A stretch of DNA of 63,853 nucleotides, from the NCBI RefSeq assembly GCF_944388875.1, contig NZ_CALXKQ010000017.1, positions 1-63,853 of the forward strand, read 5' to 3'. Position 1 is the first letter of the stretch. Every line of letters begins with the position of its first letter. Origin of the DNA: an uncultured Brachyspira sp. (GTDB lineage Bacteria > Spirochaetota > Brachyspiria > Brachyspirales > Brachyspiraceae). The position numbers were made by a program, and so were the translations under genes. The notes below the pieces were generated by a model, which saw nothing but the letters and a program-made list of their open reading frames with translations, ran no database searches and was not told where the DNA came from. Positions 55,976-63,853 of this stretch are shown piece after piece.

Positions 55976-57061
55976 ATGCTGCTAGATAATAATTTGGAAG
56001 AAGCTAATTCTGGAAAAAGAATCAATGCAAAAGGATACGCAGTTCACAGCAAAACAGATACATTCAAGCCATTTGAGTTTTCAAGACATTCTATGGGTGA
56101 TAATGATATACTTATAGAAATAATGTATGCTGGTATTTGTCATAGTGATATACACTCGGCAAGAAGTGAATGGCATGAAGGCATATATCCTATGGTGCCT
56201 GGACATGAAATTGCTGGAAAAGTTGTAGCTGTTGGTAAGAATGTTACTAAATTCAAAATAGGTGATTATGCAGGCGTAGGCTGTATGGTAAACTCATGCG
56301 GAGAATGTGAAGCATGTAAAAAAAGCCATGAACAATTCTGCGAAAGAGGACAAACTGTACTAACTTATGACTGTAAAGATCATTTTCATAATGATGAGCC
56401 TACTTACGGCGGATATTCAAACAACATAGTAGTAAGCGAGAAATTCGCTATTACTGTACCAAAAGATGCCCCAATGGAAAAAGTAGCCCCTCTTTTATGT
56501 GCTGGTATTACAACTTATTCGCCTTTAAAATTCTCTGAAGTTAAAAAAGGCGATATAGTAGGAGTTGCTGGCTTTGGAGGACTAGGCTCTATGGCAGTTA
56601 AATATGCTGTTAATATGGGAGCAGAAGTTTATGTATTTGCCCGCAATGACAAAAAGAAAAAAGAAGCATTAGAGATGGGAGCTAAAGATTTATTTACTTC
56701 CACAAAAGATGTTAAAATACGTTTTGATTTAATAATATCTACAATACCTACTGGATATGATGTTAATAATTATGTAGATTTGCTTAAATACGGCGGAGAG
56801 ATGGCTATTGTGGGACTTCCTCCTGCTGAACTTAAACAAAGTATAGATTTGGCAAGATTAATATTCTCAGGCGGAAAAAAAGTTTATGGTTCTATGATAG
56901 GAGGAATTAAAGAAACTCAGGAGATGCTTGACTTCTCTCTTAAGCATAAGATATACCCAGAAACAGAAATAATATCTGCAAACCAAATAGATGAAGCATA
57001 CAATAAACTTACTAATGGACAAGCAAAGTTCAGATATGTAATAGATATGAAAACATTATAA
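55976..57061 (+). CDS. Zinc-dependent NAD(P) alcohol dehydrogenase (MDR/CAD-like)
   Basis: 361 aa. Catalytic zinc ligands are in GICHSDIHSAR and GHEIAGKVVAVG, and the structural zinc cluster is CGECEACKKSHEQFC (about 103-117). The Rossmann motif GVAGFGGLGSMAVKYA (about 195-210) binds NAD(P). It resembles YahK/AdhA-like aldehyde reductases of the CAD group, which reduce aldehydes including formaldehyde and methylglyoxal-type compounds. AAGGAG lies before the ATG. A MerR-type promoter precedes it and a terminator follows, so it is monocistronic. Confidence 0.9.
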   Translation: MLLDNNLEEANSGKRINAKGYAVHSKTDTFKPFEFSRHSMGDNDILIEIMYAGICHSDIHSARSEWHEGIYPMVPGHEIAGKVVAVGKNVTKFKIGDYAGVGCMVNSCGECEACKKSHEQFCERGQTVLTYDCKDHFHNDEPTYGGYSNNIVVSEKFAITVPKDAPMEKVAPLLCAGITTYSPLKFSEVKKGDIVGVAGFGGLGSMAVKYAVNMGAEVYVFARNDKKKKEALEMGAKDLFTSTKDVKIRFDLIISTIPTGYDVNNYVDLLKYGGEMAIVGLPPAELKQSIDLARLIFSGGKKVYGSMIGGIKETQEMLDFSLKHKIYPETEIISANQIDEAYNKLTNGQAKFRYVIDMKTL

Positions 57062-57089
57062 TTTTTATTCATTAGTTTTTCTTAATAAA

Positions 57090-57128
57090 ATAAAGCAGTA
57101 GGCATTATACCCTATTGCTTTATATTTT
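57090..57128 (+). terminator. Terminator of the alcohol dehydrogenase gene
   Basis: ATAAAGCAGTAGG pairs with CCTATTGCTTTAT (one G/T-type mismatch) over a 6-nt loop and is followed by T-rich sequence. Confidence 0.8.
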
Positions 57129-57170
57129 ATAGTATTAACAAAATAATAAAAACATATATAATATAAATAT

Positions 57171-58259
57171 ATGATTAATGTAAATAATAAATATTTAAAT
57201 ATTCTTTCTAATAAGAATCAAACCCAAATAAAAGATGGAGATATAGTAAGATATTCTGTAATGCGTAAATTAGATTCTGATAAAGCATTAATAAATGTTA
57301 TGGGAAATAAGGTTATAGCATTATTTAAAAATGGAATCACAGAAAAAGGTTTTGCTTTGGTATCTAAAAAAAATGGAGAGATAACGCTTACTATATTAAA
57401 AGATGCCAAAAGCATTAAAGAAGCCAGAGAAAATATAAACAGTCAGAAAAATGCTGATTTAATAGTTAACATAAATACAGAAAAATCAGAAACGGCTTTA
57501 TTATTGTCCCAAAGAGGTATAAAGCCTAGCTATGAAAATATAAAATACTTTGAAACAATATTAAAATATATTCCAGACTTGGATATTAACAAAAAAAAGT
57601 TTATATTAAATGCAATGTCTAATGGAGTATATTTAACGGTAGAAGAAATAAACACTTTAGGAAATATTTTTAAAAAATTTGATGAGATTATAAGCGTTAT
57701 AAAAAACTCTAACAAAAATAGCGAAACAGCCGAAATATTACTAATGCTTGCTGATAAGGTTTTGCAGCAAAATAATAAAGAAAAATTGGACAACTATATA
57801 TCTACAAATGCTAATTTTGATGTATGGTTTATGCTCTTTGATATGCTTCATGGTGAATTATCTTCTGATAGTTCTAATATGCTGAAACTGCTTTTGAAAA
57901 TACTTTCTGCAAATAAGAGAAATAGAAGTTTAAAAGAGTCTTCATTCATGCTGCCTATACCATTTGTAATAGAAGGAGAAATAAAAGAGGTATTGCTTTA
58001 CATCAACAGAAACGAAGAGAAAAGAACAAATAAACAATTTACTTTTATAGCTTATGATAACGGCAAAGAGTTATGTCAAATATCAATATCTAAAAACGGC
58101 AATGATGATAAGTATTTGATAAGTATTCATTTTTTTGATAAAAAGCTATATAATAAATGCAATGATATAAAAGAACGTATAGAAAGCGATTTAAATAATT
58201 TTAAAGATATAAAATTGGAAATAAATTATATTAATGGTGTAAAGACAAATGAAGAATAG
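57171..58259 (+). CDS. FliK/YlqG-like protein, 362 aa
   Basis: Not strongly conserved. The N-terminal segment (about 1-105; IKDGDIVRYSVMRKLDSDKALI) looks like a small beta domain, and a helical middle follows. The C-terminal part (about 258-355; LPIPFVIEGEIKEVLLYINRNE, then ISIHFFDKKLYN) resembles the FliK/YlqG C-terminal domain. The stop overlaps the next gene (FlhB C-domain homologue) by 11 nt. The same order, ylqG-ylqH, occurs in Bacillus, which supports the call. A role in flagellar export is inferred. Confidence 0.6.
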   Translation: MINVNNKYLNILSNKNQTQIKDGDIVRYSVMRKLDSDKALINVMGNKVIALFKNGITEKGFALVSKKNGEITLTILKDAKSIKEARENINSQKNADLIVNINTEKSETALLLSQRGIKPSYENIKYFETILKYIPDLDINKKKFILNAMSNGVYLTVEEINTLGNIFKKFDEIISVIKNSNKNSETAEILLMLADKVLQQNNKEKLDNYISTNANFDVWFMLFDMLHGELSSDSSNMLKLLLKILSANKRNRSLKESSFMLPIPFVIEGEIKEVLLYINRNEEKRTNKQFTFIAYDNGKELCQISISKNGNDDKYLISIHFFDKKLYNKCNDIKERIESDLNNFKDIKLEINYINGVKTNEE

Positions 58260-58515
58260 TAAAAATATTGAAAATGCTGTGGCTCTTTTATATAATAGAG
58301 AAATACATCATGCCCCTGTTGTTATATCTAAAGGCAGTAATTTCTTAGCTAAAAGAATGGTTGATATAGCAAAAAAACATAAGGTGCCTGTTGTTTCAGA
58401 TGAGGAAACTGCTAATAGTTTAATGCATTTAGATATAGGAGAGGAGATACCTTATTCACTTTATGAGGCTGTGAGTATTATATTAAGACATATATATAAA
58501 TTAAAGGCAGAATAA
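58249..58515 (+). CDS. FlhB C-terminal-domain homologue (YlqH/FlhX type), 88 aa
   Basis: It matches the cytoplasmic domain of FlhB without the membrane part: AVALLYNREIHHAPVVISKGSNFLAKRMVDIAKKHKVPVVSDEE and LYEAVSIILRHIYKL. The autocleavage motif NPTH of FlhB is absent; the aligned residues are REIHHAP. Such stand-alone proteins can partly replace FlhB's domain in export-specificity switching. It overlaps the upstream FliK-like gene by 11 nt and precedes the HD-GYP gene by 4 nt. Confidence 0.85.
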   Translation: MKNSKNIENAVALLYNREIHHAPVVISKGSNFLAKRMVDIAKKHKVPVVSDEETANSLMHLDIGEEIPYSLYEAVSIILRHIYKLKAE

Positions 58516-58519
58516 AACG

Positions 58520-59758
58520 ATGGGAAATTTAAATACTATAAAAACACAGGATATAAAAACTAAAGCTGAAAAAAAAGATGTTTATTTAGATAATGATTTT
58601 CTTGCGATTACTGGATATATAGCAATCAAAGATGAAGATATTAAAAGACTTAATAAATGGAATATAGAAGAGGTATATGTTGAAGATACAGCTTCTATAA
58701 CTATTGATACCAAATCGGCTGCCGACTTTAATAAATTTATAAGAGAATATAAAGTATTTAAAAAAATATATTTAAACATAATCAAAAAAGTAAAAAATTC
58801 ACTAGGTAATTATAAAAATAATAACATAGTAAATATCAATGAACTTAATGAAATTATAGATGAAATATTAGATATTATGAACAGAAATTTAAATAGCGTA
58901 TTGCAGCTTTTTAATTTAGGCGGTTTGCCTAAAGCTGATGAATATTATGTAAGATCTTTAAATGTTTCTATGATATCAATGATTATCGGGCGTTCTATGA
59001 AATTTGCTGAAAGCAGAGTAAAAAGGCTTGGGGTTGGAGCTATGCTTTATGATATAGGATTAACTAAAGTGCCTGATAAAATTTTGGGAAAAATAGGAAA
59101 GTTCACAACAGATGAATATAATGAAATAAAAAAACATACCGTTTACGGCTATAAAATAATGAAAAACAGTTTCAGATTCGATGATGAGGTAGCTATGATA
59201 TCGCTTGCACATCATGAATATTTTAACGGCAAAGGATATCCTAGAGGACTTGCAGGAAATCAAATACACATGTATGCAAAAATTGTAGCCATTGCACATG
59301 CTGTAGAAAAAATGTTAAAAAATAACAGGCTGGAAACTCATAAGCAAAAAAATCATGAACATAAATCTACTTTCAATTTAATGCTTGAACAAAGTTCTGA
59401 AAATAAAAAGAAAGATGTATTTTTATCCGATGCAGTTAGAGAAATTATACATGGTGCTAATACAAAATATGATCCTAATATATCAAAAACTTTTGTAAGC
59501 ATATTCACAGTTTATCCTATAGGATGCGTTATAATTTTAAATGATAAAAGGAAAGGATTGGTTTTTGCAACAAATCCTAATTTCCCTATCAGACCTATAA
59601 TAAAAATAGTATCTAATGAAAATGGAGAGTTCATAGATGACGGAGAAACCATCAATTTATTAGAAACTAATAAATTATTTATAGTTGCTGTTGATAAAGA
59701 CCATAATTTTTTAGAGGAGGTAAAGACAAAAATATTCAGCACTGAAGAAAAAAAGTAA
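58520..59758 (+). CDS. Degenerate HD-GYP domain protein, 412 aa
   Basis: The HD-GYP region (about 140-270) keeps HHEYFNGKGYP (231-241) and the KHTVYGYKIMK helix (205-215). However, the HD pair is Tyr177-Asp178 (MLYDIGLTK instead of LHDIGK), the early HS motif is lost (VRSLNVS), and the late DAL motif is AIAHAVEKM. Metal binding is likely impaired, so it may be a c-di-GMP-binding or signalling remnant rather than an active phosphodiesterase. Residues 1-135 lack a recognised domain. The gene sits between flagellar-export homologues and YraN. Confidence 0.78.
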   Translation: MGNLNTIKTQDIKTKAEKKDVYLDNDFLAITGYIAIKDEDIKRLNKWNIEEVYVEDTASITIDTKSAADFNKFIREYKVFKKIYLNIIKKVKNSLGNYKNNNIVNINELNEIIDEILDIMNRNLNSVLQLFNLGGLPKADEYYVRSLNVSMISMIIGRSMKFAESRVKRLGVGAMLYDIGLTKVPDKILGKIGKFTTDEYNEIKKHTVYGYKIMKNSFRFDDEVAMISLAHHEYFNGKGYPRGLAGNQIHMYAKIVAIAHAVEKMLKNNRLETHKQKNHEHKSTFNLMLEQSSENKKKDVFLSDAVREIIHGANTKYDPNISKTFVSIFTVYPIGCVIILNDKRKGLVFATNPNFPIRPIIKIVSNENGEFIDDGETINLLETNKLFIVAVDKDHNFLEEVKTKIFSTEEKK

Positions 59759-59767
59759 TATTAAAAA

Positions 59768-60133
59768 ATGGCTAATAAAAAAACTATAGGCAATCTAGGA
59801 GAGGATATTGCCTTGAAATATCTCGAGGATATAGGTTTTACTCTATTAGAAAGAAATTATAGAGCTAAAAATACTAGAGGAGAGATAGATTTAATAATGA
59901 CAAAAGGAGTTGTTATTGTGTTTATAGAAGTAAAATATCGAAGACAGGGAAGTTTTGGATATGCAGCTTACTCAATATCTGAGCGAAAAAAGAAAAAGCT
60001 CTATAATACAGCTGAAGAATACTTAATTTCTAAAGGATTAGGTTTTAATCAAAAATGTTCCTTTGGGGCAGTTTTAATAGACGATACCCACTATAAAAGA
60101 GAAATATCATATATAGAAGATATATTTATTTAG
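59768..60133 (+). CDS. yraN: YraN (UPF0102) family endonuclease-like protein
   Basis: 121 aa in the RecB-like/Holliday-junction-resolvase-like fold: LGEDIALKYLEDIGFTLLERNYR at the start, then TRGEIDLIM and VVIVFIEVKYRRQGSFG, which carries the PD-(D/E)XK-type E/D/ExK residues. Its length is normal. In many genomes it lies next to rnhB/ylqGH, consistent with this cluster. The precise cellular role is unsettled. Confidence 0.9.
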   Translation: MANKKTIGNLGEDIALKYLEDIGFTLLERNYRAKNTRGEIDLIMTKGVVIVFIEVKYRRQGSFGYAAYSISERKKKKLYNTAEEYLISKGLGFNQKCSFGAVLIDDTHYKREISYIEDIFI

Positions 60134-60143
60134 GGGTATCATT

Positions 60144-60272
60144 ATGAAAACAGCAGTAAAAATTAATCCTGAAAAAATAGACCTATATAAAAAAAAGTTA
60201 AAAGATGAAAAATACATCAATAAGGCTATAGAAAGATTGGCAGAACACTTAATAAGTAAGGTTATAGATTAA
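60144..60272 (+). CDS. Small conserved-looking ORF, 42 aa
   Basis: ATG at 60144 with AGGGG 7 nt upstream. The product is MKTAVKINPEKIDLYKKKLK followed by a helical ...YINKAIERLAEHLISKVID tail. It is basic, lacks membrane segments and is 10 nt after yraN, so probably co-transcribed. The good ribosome binding site and amphipathic helix make it a likely real gene. The function is unknown. Confidence 0.5.
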   Translation: MKTAVKINPEKIDLYKKKLKDEKYINKAIERLAEHLISKVID

Positions 60273-60300
60273 AAATATAAAAGGTAAACAAAAAATTAGT

Positions 60301-61266
60301 ATGAATATAATAGAACGCGGAAAAACTACTCTTTTACTGGAAAGCGAAAATCTTAAAAAATTATCAGACAATTTAGACTGTAATTTTGAGAATGCTGTAA
60401 AAGAGTTATATCAAATAAGCGGCAGAGTAATAACTTCCGGAGTTGGCAAAAGCGGACATATTGCAAGAAAAGCAGCAGCCACTTTTGCCTCTACTGGAAC
60501 ACCGAGTTTTTTCGTTGATCCTAATGAATGTATGCATGGGGATTTTGGAATGATTACAAAATCAGACTGCTGCATATTATATTCTAAAGGCGGAGAATCA
60601 AGAGAAATTATAGAGCTTGTTAATTGGTTATGCAGACAGAATATACCATACATAGCAATCACAAATGAAATAAATTCTACTCTGTCAAAAAATGCAAAAA
60701 TTACATTGCTTACTTATGTAAAAGAAGAAGCCTGCCCTCTAAAACTTGCCCCTACAGTAAGTACTACAGCATCTTTAGCTTTATCAGATGCATTGGCTAC
60801 AGCTTTAATGGAATTAAGAGGCTTTAAAGCTGAAGACTTTGCTGTATTTCACCCTGGCGGAAGTTTGGGAAGACAGCTTGCAAGAGTTAAATCTATTATG
60901 CATACTGAAAATCTGCCTATAGTTAATCTTAAAACTACATTACAAGAAGCATTATTTAAAATAATAGAATGCAAATTGGGAATAGCTATAGTTGTAGATG
61001 ATAATAATATACTAAAAGGTGTAATTGTAGACGGAGATTTAAAAAGGCTGCTTGTTAAAGATAATAACATACAAAACATATTATCTGAAGAAGTTCAAAA
61101 TATTATGAATACTTCCCCTAAATTTATTTATGAAGATACTCTAATCGGAGAAGCCTTACATATGATGGAAGGAAAAATAACAAATCTTATAGTAGTTGAA
61201 GAAAATACTAATAAACCTATCGGAATAGTTCATATACATGATATATTAAAAATAAAGGCTTTTTAA
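60301..61266 (+). CDS. kdsD: D-arabinose-5-phosphate isomerase (KdsD/KpsF family)
   Basis: It interconverts ribulose-5-P and arabinose-5-P for Kdo-type sugar synthesis. The SIS domain (about 35-170) shows GVGKSGHIARKAAATFASTG and SKGGESREI, and AACPLKLAPTVSTTASLALSDALA-type helices. Two CBS domains follow (about 205-320; MHTENLPIVN and MNTSPKFIYEDT). His89 in ECMHGDFGM fits the catalytic region. Its length of 321 aa is normal. Confidence 0.93.
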   Translation: MNIIERGKTTLLLESENLKKLSDNLDCNFENAVKELYQISGRVITSGVGKSGHIARKAAATFASTGTPSFFVDPNECMHGDFGMITKSDCCILYSKGGESREIIELVNWLCRQNIPYIAITNEINSTLSKNAKITLLTYVKEEACPLKLAPTVSTTASLALSDALATALMELRGFKAEDFAVFHPGGSLGRQLARVKSIMHTENLPIVNLKTTLQEALFKIIECKLGIAIVVDDNNILKGVIVDGDLKRLLVKDNNIQNILSEEVQNIMNTSPKFIYEDTLIGEALHMMEGKITNLIVVEENTNKPIGIVHIHDILKIKAF

Positions 61267-61334
61267 TATATTATTACTTTAATTAAAAATACTTGTTATT
61301 ATAATAATAAACTTATAAAAATAAAAATAACAAG

Positions 61335-63719
61335 ATGAAGCAAAGAAAAAAAACATTTATATTATCATATTTGGCATTTATAATTATAATTTTCTTTATT
61401 ATTTCAATTTTAATTATACTTGGAAATATTCAAAGAATAGGATATTTATCTAATTTTAATCATATACTTGAAAATAAATACTATTTTAGACTTGAGTTTG
61501 AAAGCAATATATTTAAAAACAATAAAATATATACAGTTTGTCCAAATACTAATGAAATGCCTAAAAATGTTACTAATATAAGATGGGCTGGTACATATTA
61601 TGGTAATTTAGTTCTTGATGACAATAGCATACAGTTAAATAAAAATGATAAAATAGAAGACATAAAATATAAATTAAAAATAAAAAAGGATGTTATCTTT
61701 TTTGTACTATTTATTATAATACTTTTTCCAATACTTTATTTTTATATAATACCAAACATTTTTCACAATTATAAAATGTATATATTATTTTTTATAATCA
61801 ATTCTGTTCTTTATGTTTCTGTTATAAAGTTCATTATGCCTTCCTTTTCAATGATACATCTAAAATTTAATATATATGATTTTTTATATTCTTATATTTT
61901 TGTAATGACTGCATATAATCTGCTTGCATATAATCCATTAAATAAAAACTTTAAAAATATAAAAATATTATTGACTGCCCTATTTTGCATAATATCAATA
62001 TTTTCTTTTTTTGTAATAGAAATTATCAGCCTAACAGTTCTTAATATGGTTATATTATTTTCTGACATGCCTAATCTTTATGCTTCTCTTATTACAGTAC
62101 TTCCAATGTATTTGAAAATAATAACAATAACTGTAAGCATAATTTATTTTTCTTCTTTAATAATTTTTATATCATTATTTATTTTTAATATATACAAAAT
62201 GTTCAGAGAAAAAAGTAAAATATCATCATTAGTTATGACAGCTTCTATAATGTTTATAATATTCATTTTATTTTTTAAGCCTAAAAATATAGATATATGG
62301 AGTATAGATTTTCTGCGTAATGCTGAGAGAAATGGTATAATGAACACTATAAATTACAGAATAAATTATGACAGATTAAATAATATAAAGCCAAGCAAGG
62401 AATTAGTATTAGAATCAATTAATTTATTAAAAGAATATGAGGCAAAAAGAGATATAGAAACTCTATATTTAAAATCTACAAAGAATATTTTTAATAAAAT
62501 AAATAATTTGGAAAATAACATACATTCAATTTTAATTAATGCCTCAAACAAAAATACAAATTTTATTTATAATAACGAAAAAATAGATTATGATTATATT
62601 GAAAAATTAAAAAATAATTATTCAGATGTATACAGCAATATATCAAGTGATTTAGAAAAAATAGAAGATTTAAATAATAGTTTTAAAAGAGATGTATATT
62701 TAATATTTTTGGAATCATTTTATGATTATTCTCATTTCTCAAAATTATTTGAAAAAGACCCTTTCACAAAAGAATATAGAAAATGGGCTAATAATTCAAG
62801 AAAAATAGCTCCTAATGTAAACAATGGAAGTTTTTATGCAAGACTTTCGGGACTTACTGCATCCTCTCCGCTTTATCCTAAAACTCAGTCTGAAAAAATA
62901 GAAAATACTCTTCCAGACTTACTCTCAAAAAACGGATACTATACTATAGCTTTGGAAGAAGCATTAAATACATACAATTTAAAAACATTCTACCCTTCTA
63001 TAGGTTTTAAATCTCAAATATTCGGACTTGGAACTACAAATATAAATACTTATTTAAGTACAAATATTGACAATTTGGAAAGTCCTGTATTTGCTGCTGG
63101 ATTTACTATATTGGGACATACTGACTCACATTTATCAAATGATTTAAATATAGCAGAAAATAATAAAAAGTTTTTAGAATACTTTGAAGGAAATGATAAA
63201 CTTCATATAATGGAAACACTTGATAATTCAGCTATGACAGCCATTGAAATAATAAAGATAAGAGATACAATTTTAAAAACTTCTCCTAATGCCATTATAA
63301 TATTTAAGCATGATCATCTTTACCCTTATTTGAAAGCAATAATACAGCGTTCAAGTATAGATGAAAAAATAAAAACTAACTTTTTAAATGATTATAAACC
63401 TTCGCCTATACTTATTTGGGATGGTACTAATGGGGCATATAAAGCTCCTGATAATTTTGTACCAGAAAATATACCTATGTTTATAGCTTTAAATGCTGGC
63501 GTTACTAATTATAAAAATAGTATTATATCTTTGCTTTATAAAGAAGAGATAAACGGATTTATAAGTACTTATCATAAATATTATAAAGTTACAAATGATA
63601 CTCTAATATCGGAAAATAATATCAGTAAAGATTCTGAAATATTCAAATACGAAAATGCCCAGAGAATATTATCACAGGATATTTTTCAAGGCAAAAAGCA
63701 TTATTATGATATCAAATAA
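61335..63719 (+). CDS. Membrane-anchored alkaline-phosphatase/sulfatase superfamily protein (LtaS/EptA-like), 794 aa
   Basis: The N-terminal half has about seven membrane helices (about 10-30, 120-140, 145-165, 180-200, 210-240, 255-285, 295-315). The C-terminal part (about 450-790) is extracytoplasmic: VYLIFLESFYDYSHF (metal Glu), NNGSFYARLSGLTAS (possible nucleophile Ser/Thr), GHTDSH (about 594-599), and FKHDHLYP (about 650). The layout is of phosphoglycerol/phosphoethanolamine transferases. Spirochaete envelope sugars or lipids are plausible substrates, inferred. It is downstream of kdsD, consistent with an envelope pathway. Confidence 0.8.
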   Translation: MKQRKKTFILSYLAFIIIIFFIISILIILGNIQRIGYLSNFNHILENKYYFRLEFESNIFKNNKIYTVCPNTNEMPKNVTNIRWAGTYYGNLVLDDNSIQLNKNDKIEDIKYKLKIKKDVIFFVLFIIILFPILYFYIIPNIFHNYKMYILFFIINSVLYVSVIKFIMPSFSMIHLKFNIYDFLYSYIFVMTAYNLLAYNPLNKNFKNIKILLTALFCIISIFSFFVIEIISLTVLNMVILFSDMPNLYASLITVLPMYLKIITITVSIIYFSSLIIFISLFIFNIYKMFREKSKISSLVMTASIMFIIFILFFKPKNIDIWSIDFLRNAERNGIMNTINYRINYDRLNNIKPSKELVLESINLLKEYEAKRDIETLYLKSTKNIFNKINNLENNIHSILINASNKNTNFIYNNEKIDYDYIEKLKNNYSDVYSNISSDLEKIEDLNNSFKRDVYLIFLESFYDYSHFSKLFEKDPFTKEYRKWANNSRKIAPNVNNGSFYARLSGLTASSPLYPKTQSEKIENTLPDLLSKNGYYTIALEEALNTYNLKTFYPSIGFKSQIFGLGTTNINTYLSTNIDNLESPVFAAGFTILGHTDSHLSNDLNIAENNKKFLEYFEGNDKLHIMETLDNSAMTAIEIIKIRDTILKTSPNAIIIFKHDHLYPYLKAIIQRSSIDEKIKTNFLNDYKPSPILIWDGTNGAYKAPDNFVPENIPMFIALNAGVTNYKNSIISLLYKEEINGFISTYHKYYKVTNDTLISENNISKDSEIFKYENAQRILSQDIFQGKKHYYDIK

Positions 63720-63724
63720 ATAAT

Positions 63725-63752
63725 TTGACTATATATTTATTTATGGTATAAT
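63725..63752 (+). promoter_or_regulatory. Promoter of the heptanucleotide-repeat gene
   Basis: TTGACT (63725-63730), 16 nt, TATAAT (63747-63752). TAGG lies about 8 nt before the ATG at 63775. It is a strong sigma-70-type match. Confidence 0.65.
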
Positions 63753-63774
63753 GTAAGAATTGGTAGGTTTAATT

Positions 63775-63853
63775 ATGCAACAAGCAACAAGCAACAAGCA
63801 ACAAGCAACAAGCAACAAGCAACAAGCAACAAGCAACAAGCAACAAGCAACAA
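63775..63853 (+). CDS. Start of an ORF that opens with CAACAAG tandem repeats (runs off window)
   Basis: The ATG at 63775 follows the promoter and ribosome binding site and leads at once into the repeat. The visible protein is M then repeated QQATSNK. The repeat is open in all three frames, so the reading frame beyond it depends on copy number. The identity of the gene lies outside the window. Confidence 0.5.
   Translation, partial: MQQATSNKQQATSNKQQATSNKQQAT
63778..63853. repeat. CAACAAG heptanucleotide tandem repeat (10 copies plus CAACAA)
   Basis: A perfect 7-bp unit is repeated to the window edge (76 nt visible). The unit length is not a multiple of three, so gaining or losing one copy changes the downstream frame. 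This is the usual form of slipped-strand phase-variation loci. Confidence 0.95.

Noticed and set aside
63775-63853. CRISPR array
   Set aside because: The repeat is a 7-bp uninterrupted tandem with no spacers.

Overview
The window is a chromosomal segment of a very AT-rich anaerobic spirochaete, most likely Brachyspira. Support: the 16S rRNA gene (about 41437-42953, minus strand), which has no 23S/5S beside it, as known for this genus; extreme A/T codon bias; many signal-peptide and lipoprotein genes with a short Cys lipobox; and oligo-purine ribosome binding sites. The species cannot be named by eye.

Layout. 1-6545: the edge of an Rpn-type nuclease gene, a small membrane protein, a 157 bp nested palindromic element, hisIE, then a seven-gene run of envelope proteins (two short lipoproteins, four predicted outer-membrane barrels, one OmpA-domain lipoprotein). 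6593-10637: a two-gene DUF262 (GmrSD-like) probable defence operon. 10817-14960: comM-like ATPase, a membrane-anchored AlbA_2 protein, trxB. 15228-18876: an operon of dynamin-like GTPase, a coiled-coil protein with an amphipathic N-terminus, and a TPR protein. 19014-19058: a 44-nt tRNA-like remnant. 19173-25191: an OppA-type lipoprotein and the biotin operon birA-bioB-bioD-bioA, with a BirA operator in front of it. 25374-30403: a second TPR protein, two near-identical hsp20 genes behind a structured 5' leader, a MATE exporter, apt and groES. 30620-41316: housekeeping and envelope genes (smpB, DUF305 lipoprotein, triple-rhodanese lipoprotein, fabH, HAD phosphatase, amidohydrolase lipoprotein, prmC, cupin, GNAT).

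41329-43203: the 16S transcription unit, with promoter, boxA-like site, leader hairpins and terminator. 43584-49898: a winged-helix protein, a histone-H1-like/LysM membrane chimera, a Cys-cluster protein, an HD phosphohydrolase, tRNA-Thr(CGT), a small exported protein and an HMA metal-binding protein. 49932-57061: a large exported protein, a XerC/D recombinase, a HisC-like protein that has lost its catalytic lysine, an orphan HsdS, and a zinc alcohol dehydrogenase behind a MerR-type promoter. 57171-60272: a flagellar-export-related cluster (FliK/YlqG-like, FlhB C-domain homologue, degenerate HD-GYP, YraN, a 42-aa ORF). 60301-63853: kdsD, a membrane phosphatase/sulfatase-superfamily protein, and the start of a gene that opens with a CAACAAG heptanucleotide tandem repeat, a probable phase-variation switch.

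The most notable items are the heptanucleotide-repeat gene, the dynamin/amphipathic/TPR operon, the DUF262 pair, the PLP-lysine-less HisC homologue, the tRNA minihelix remnant, the H1-like/LysM chimera, and three promoters whose operators are readable (BirA, MerR/AdhR type, and an 11-bp inverted repeat before the HMA gene). All functional calls come from motif recognition by eye; no database search was run.
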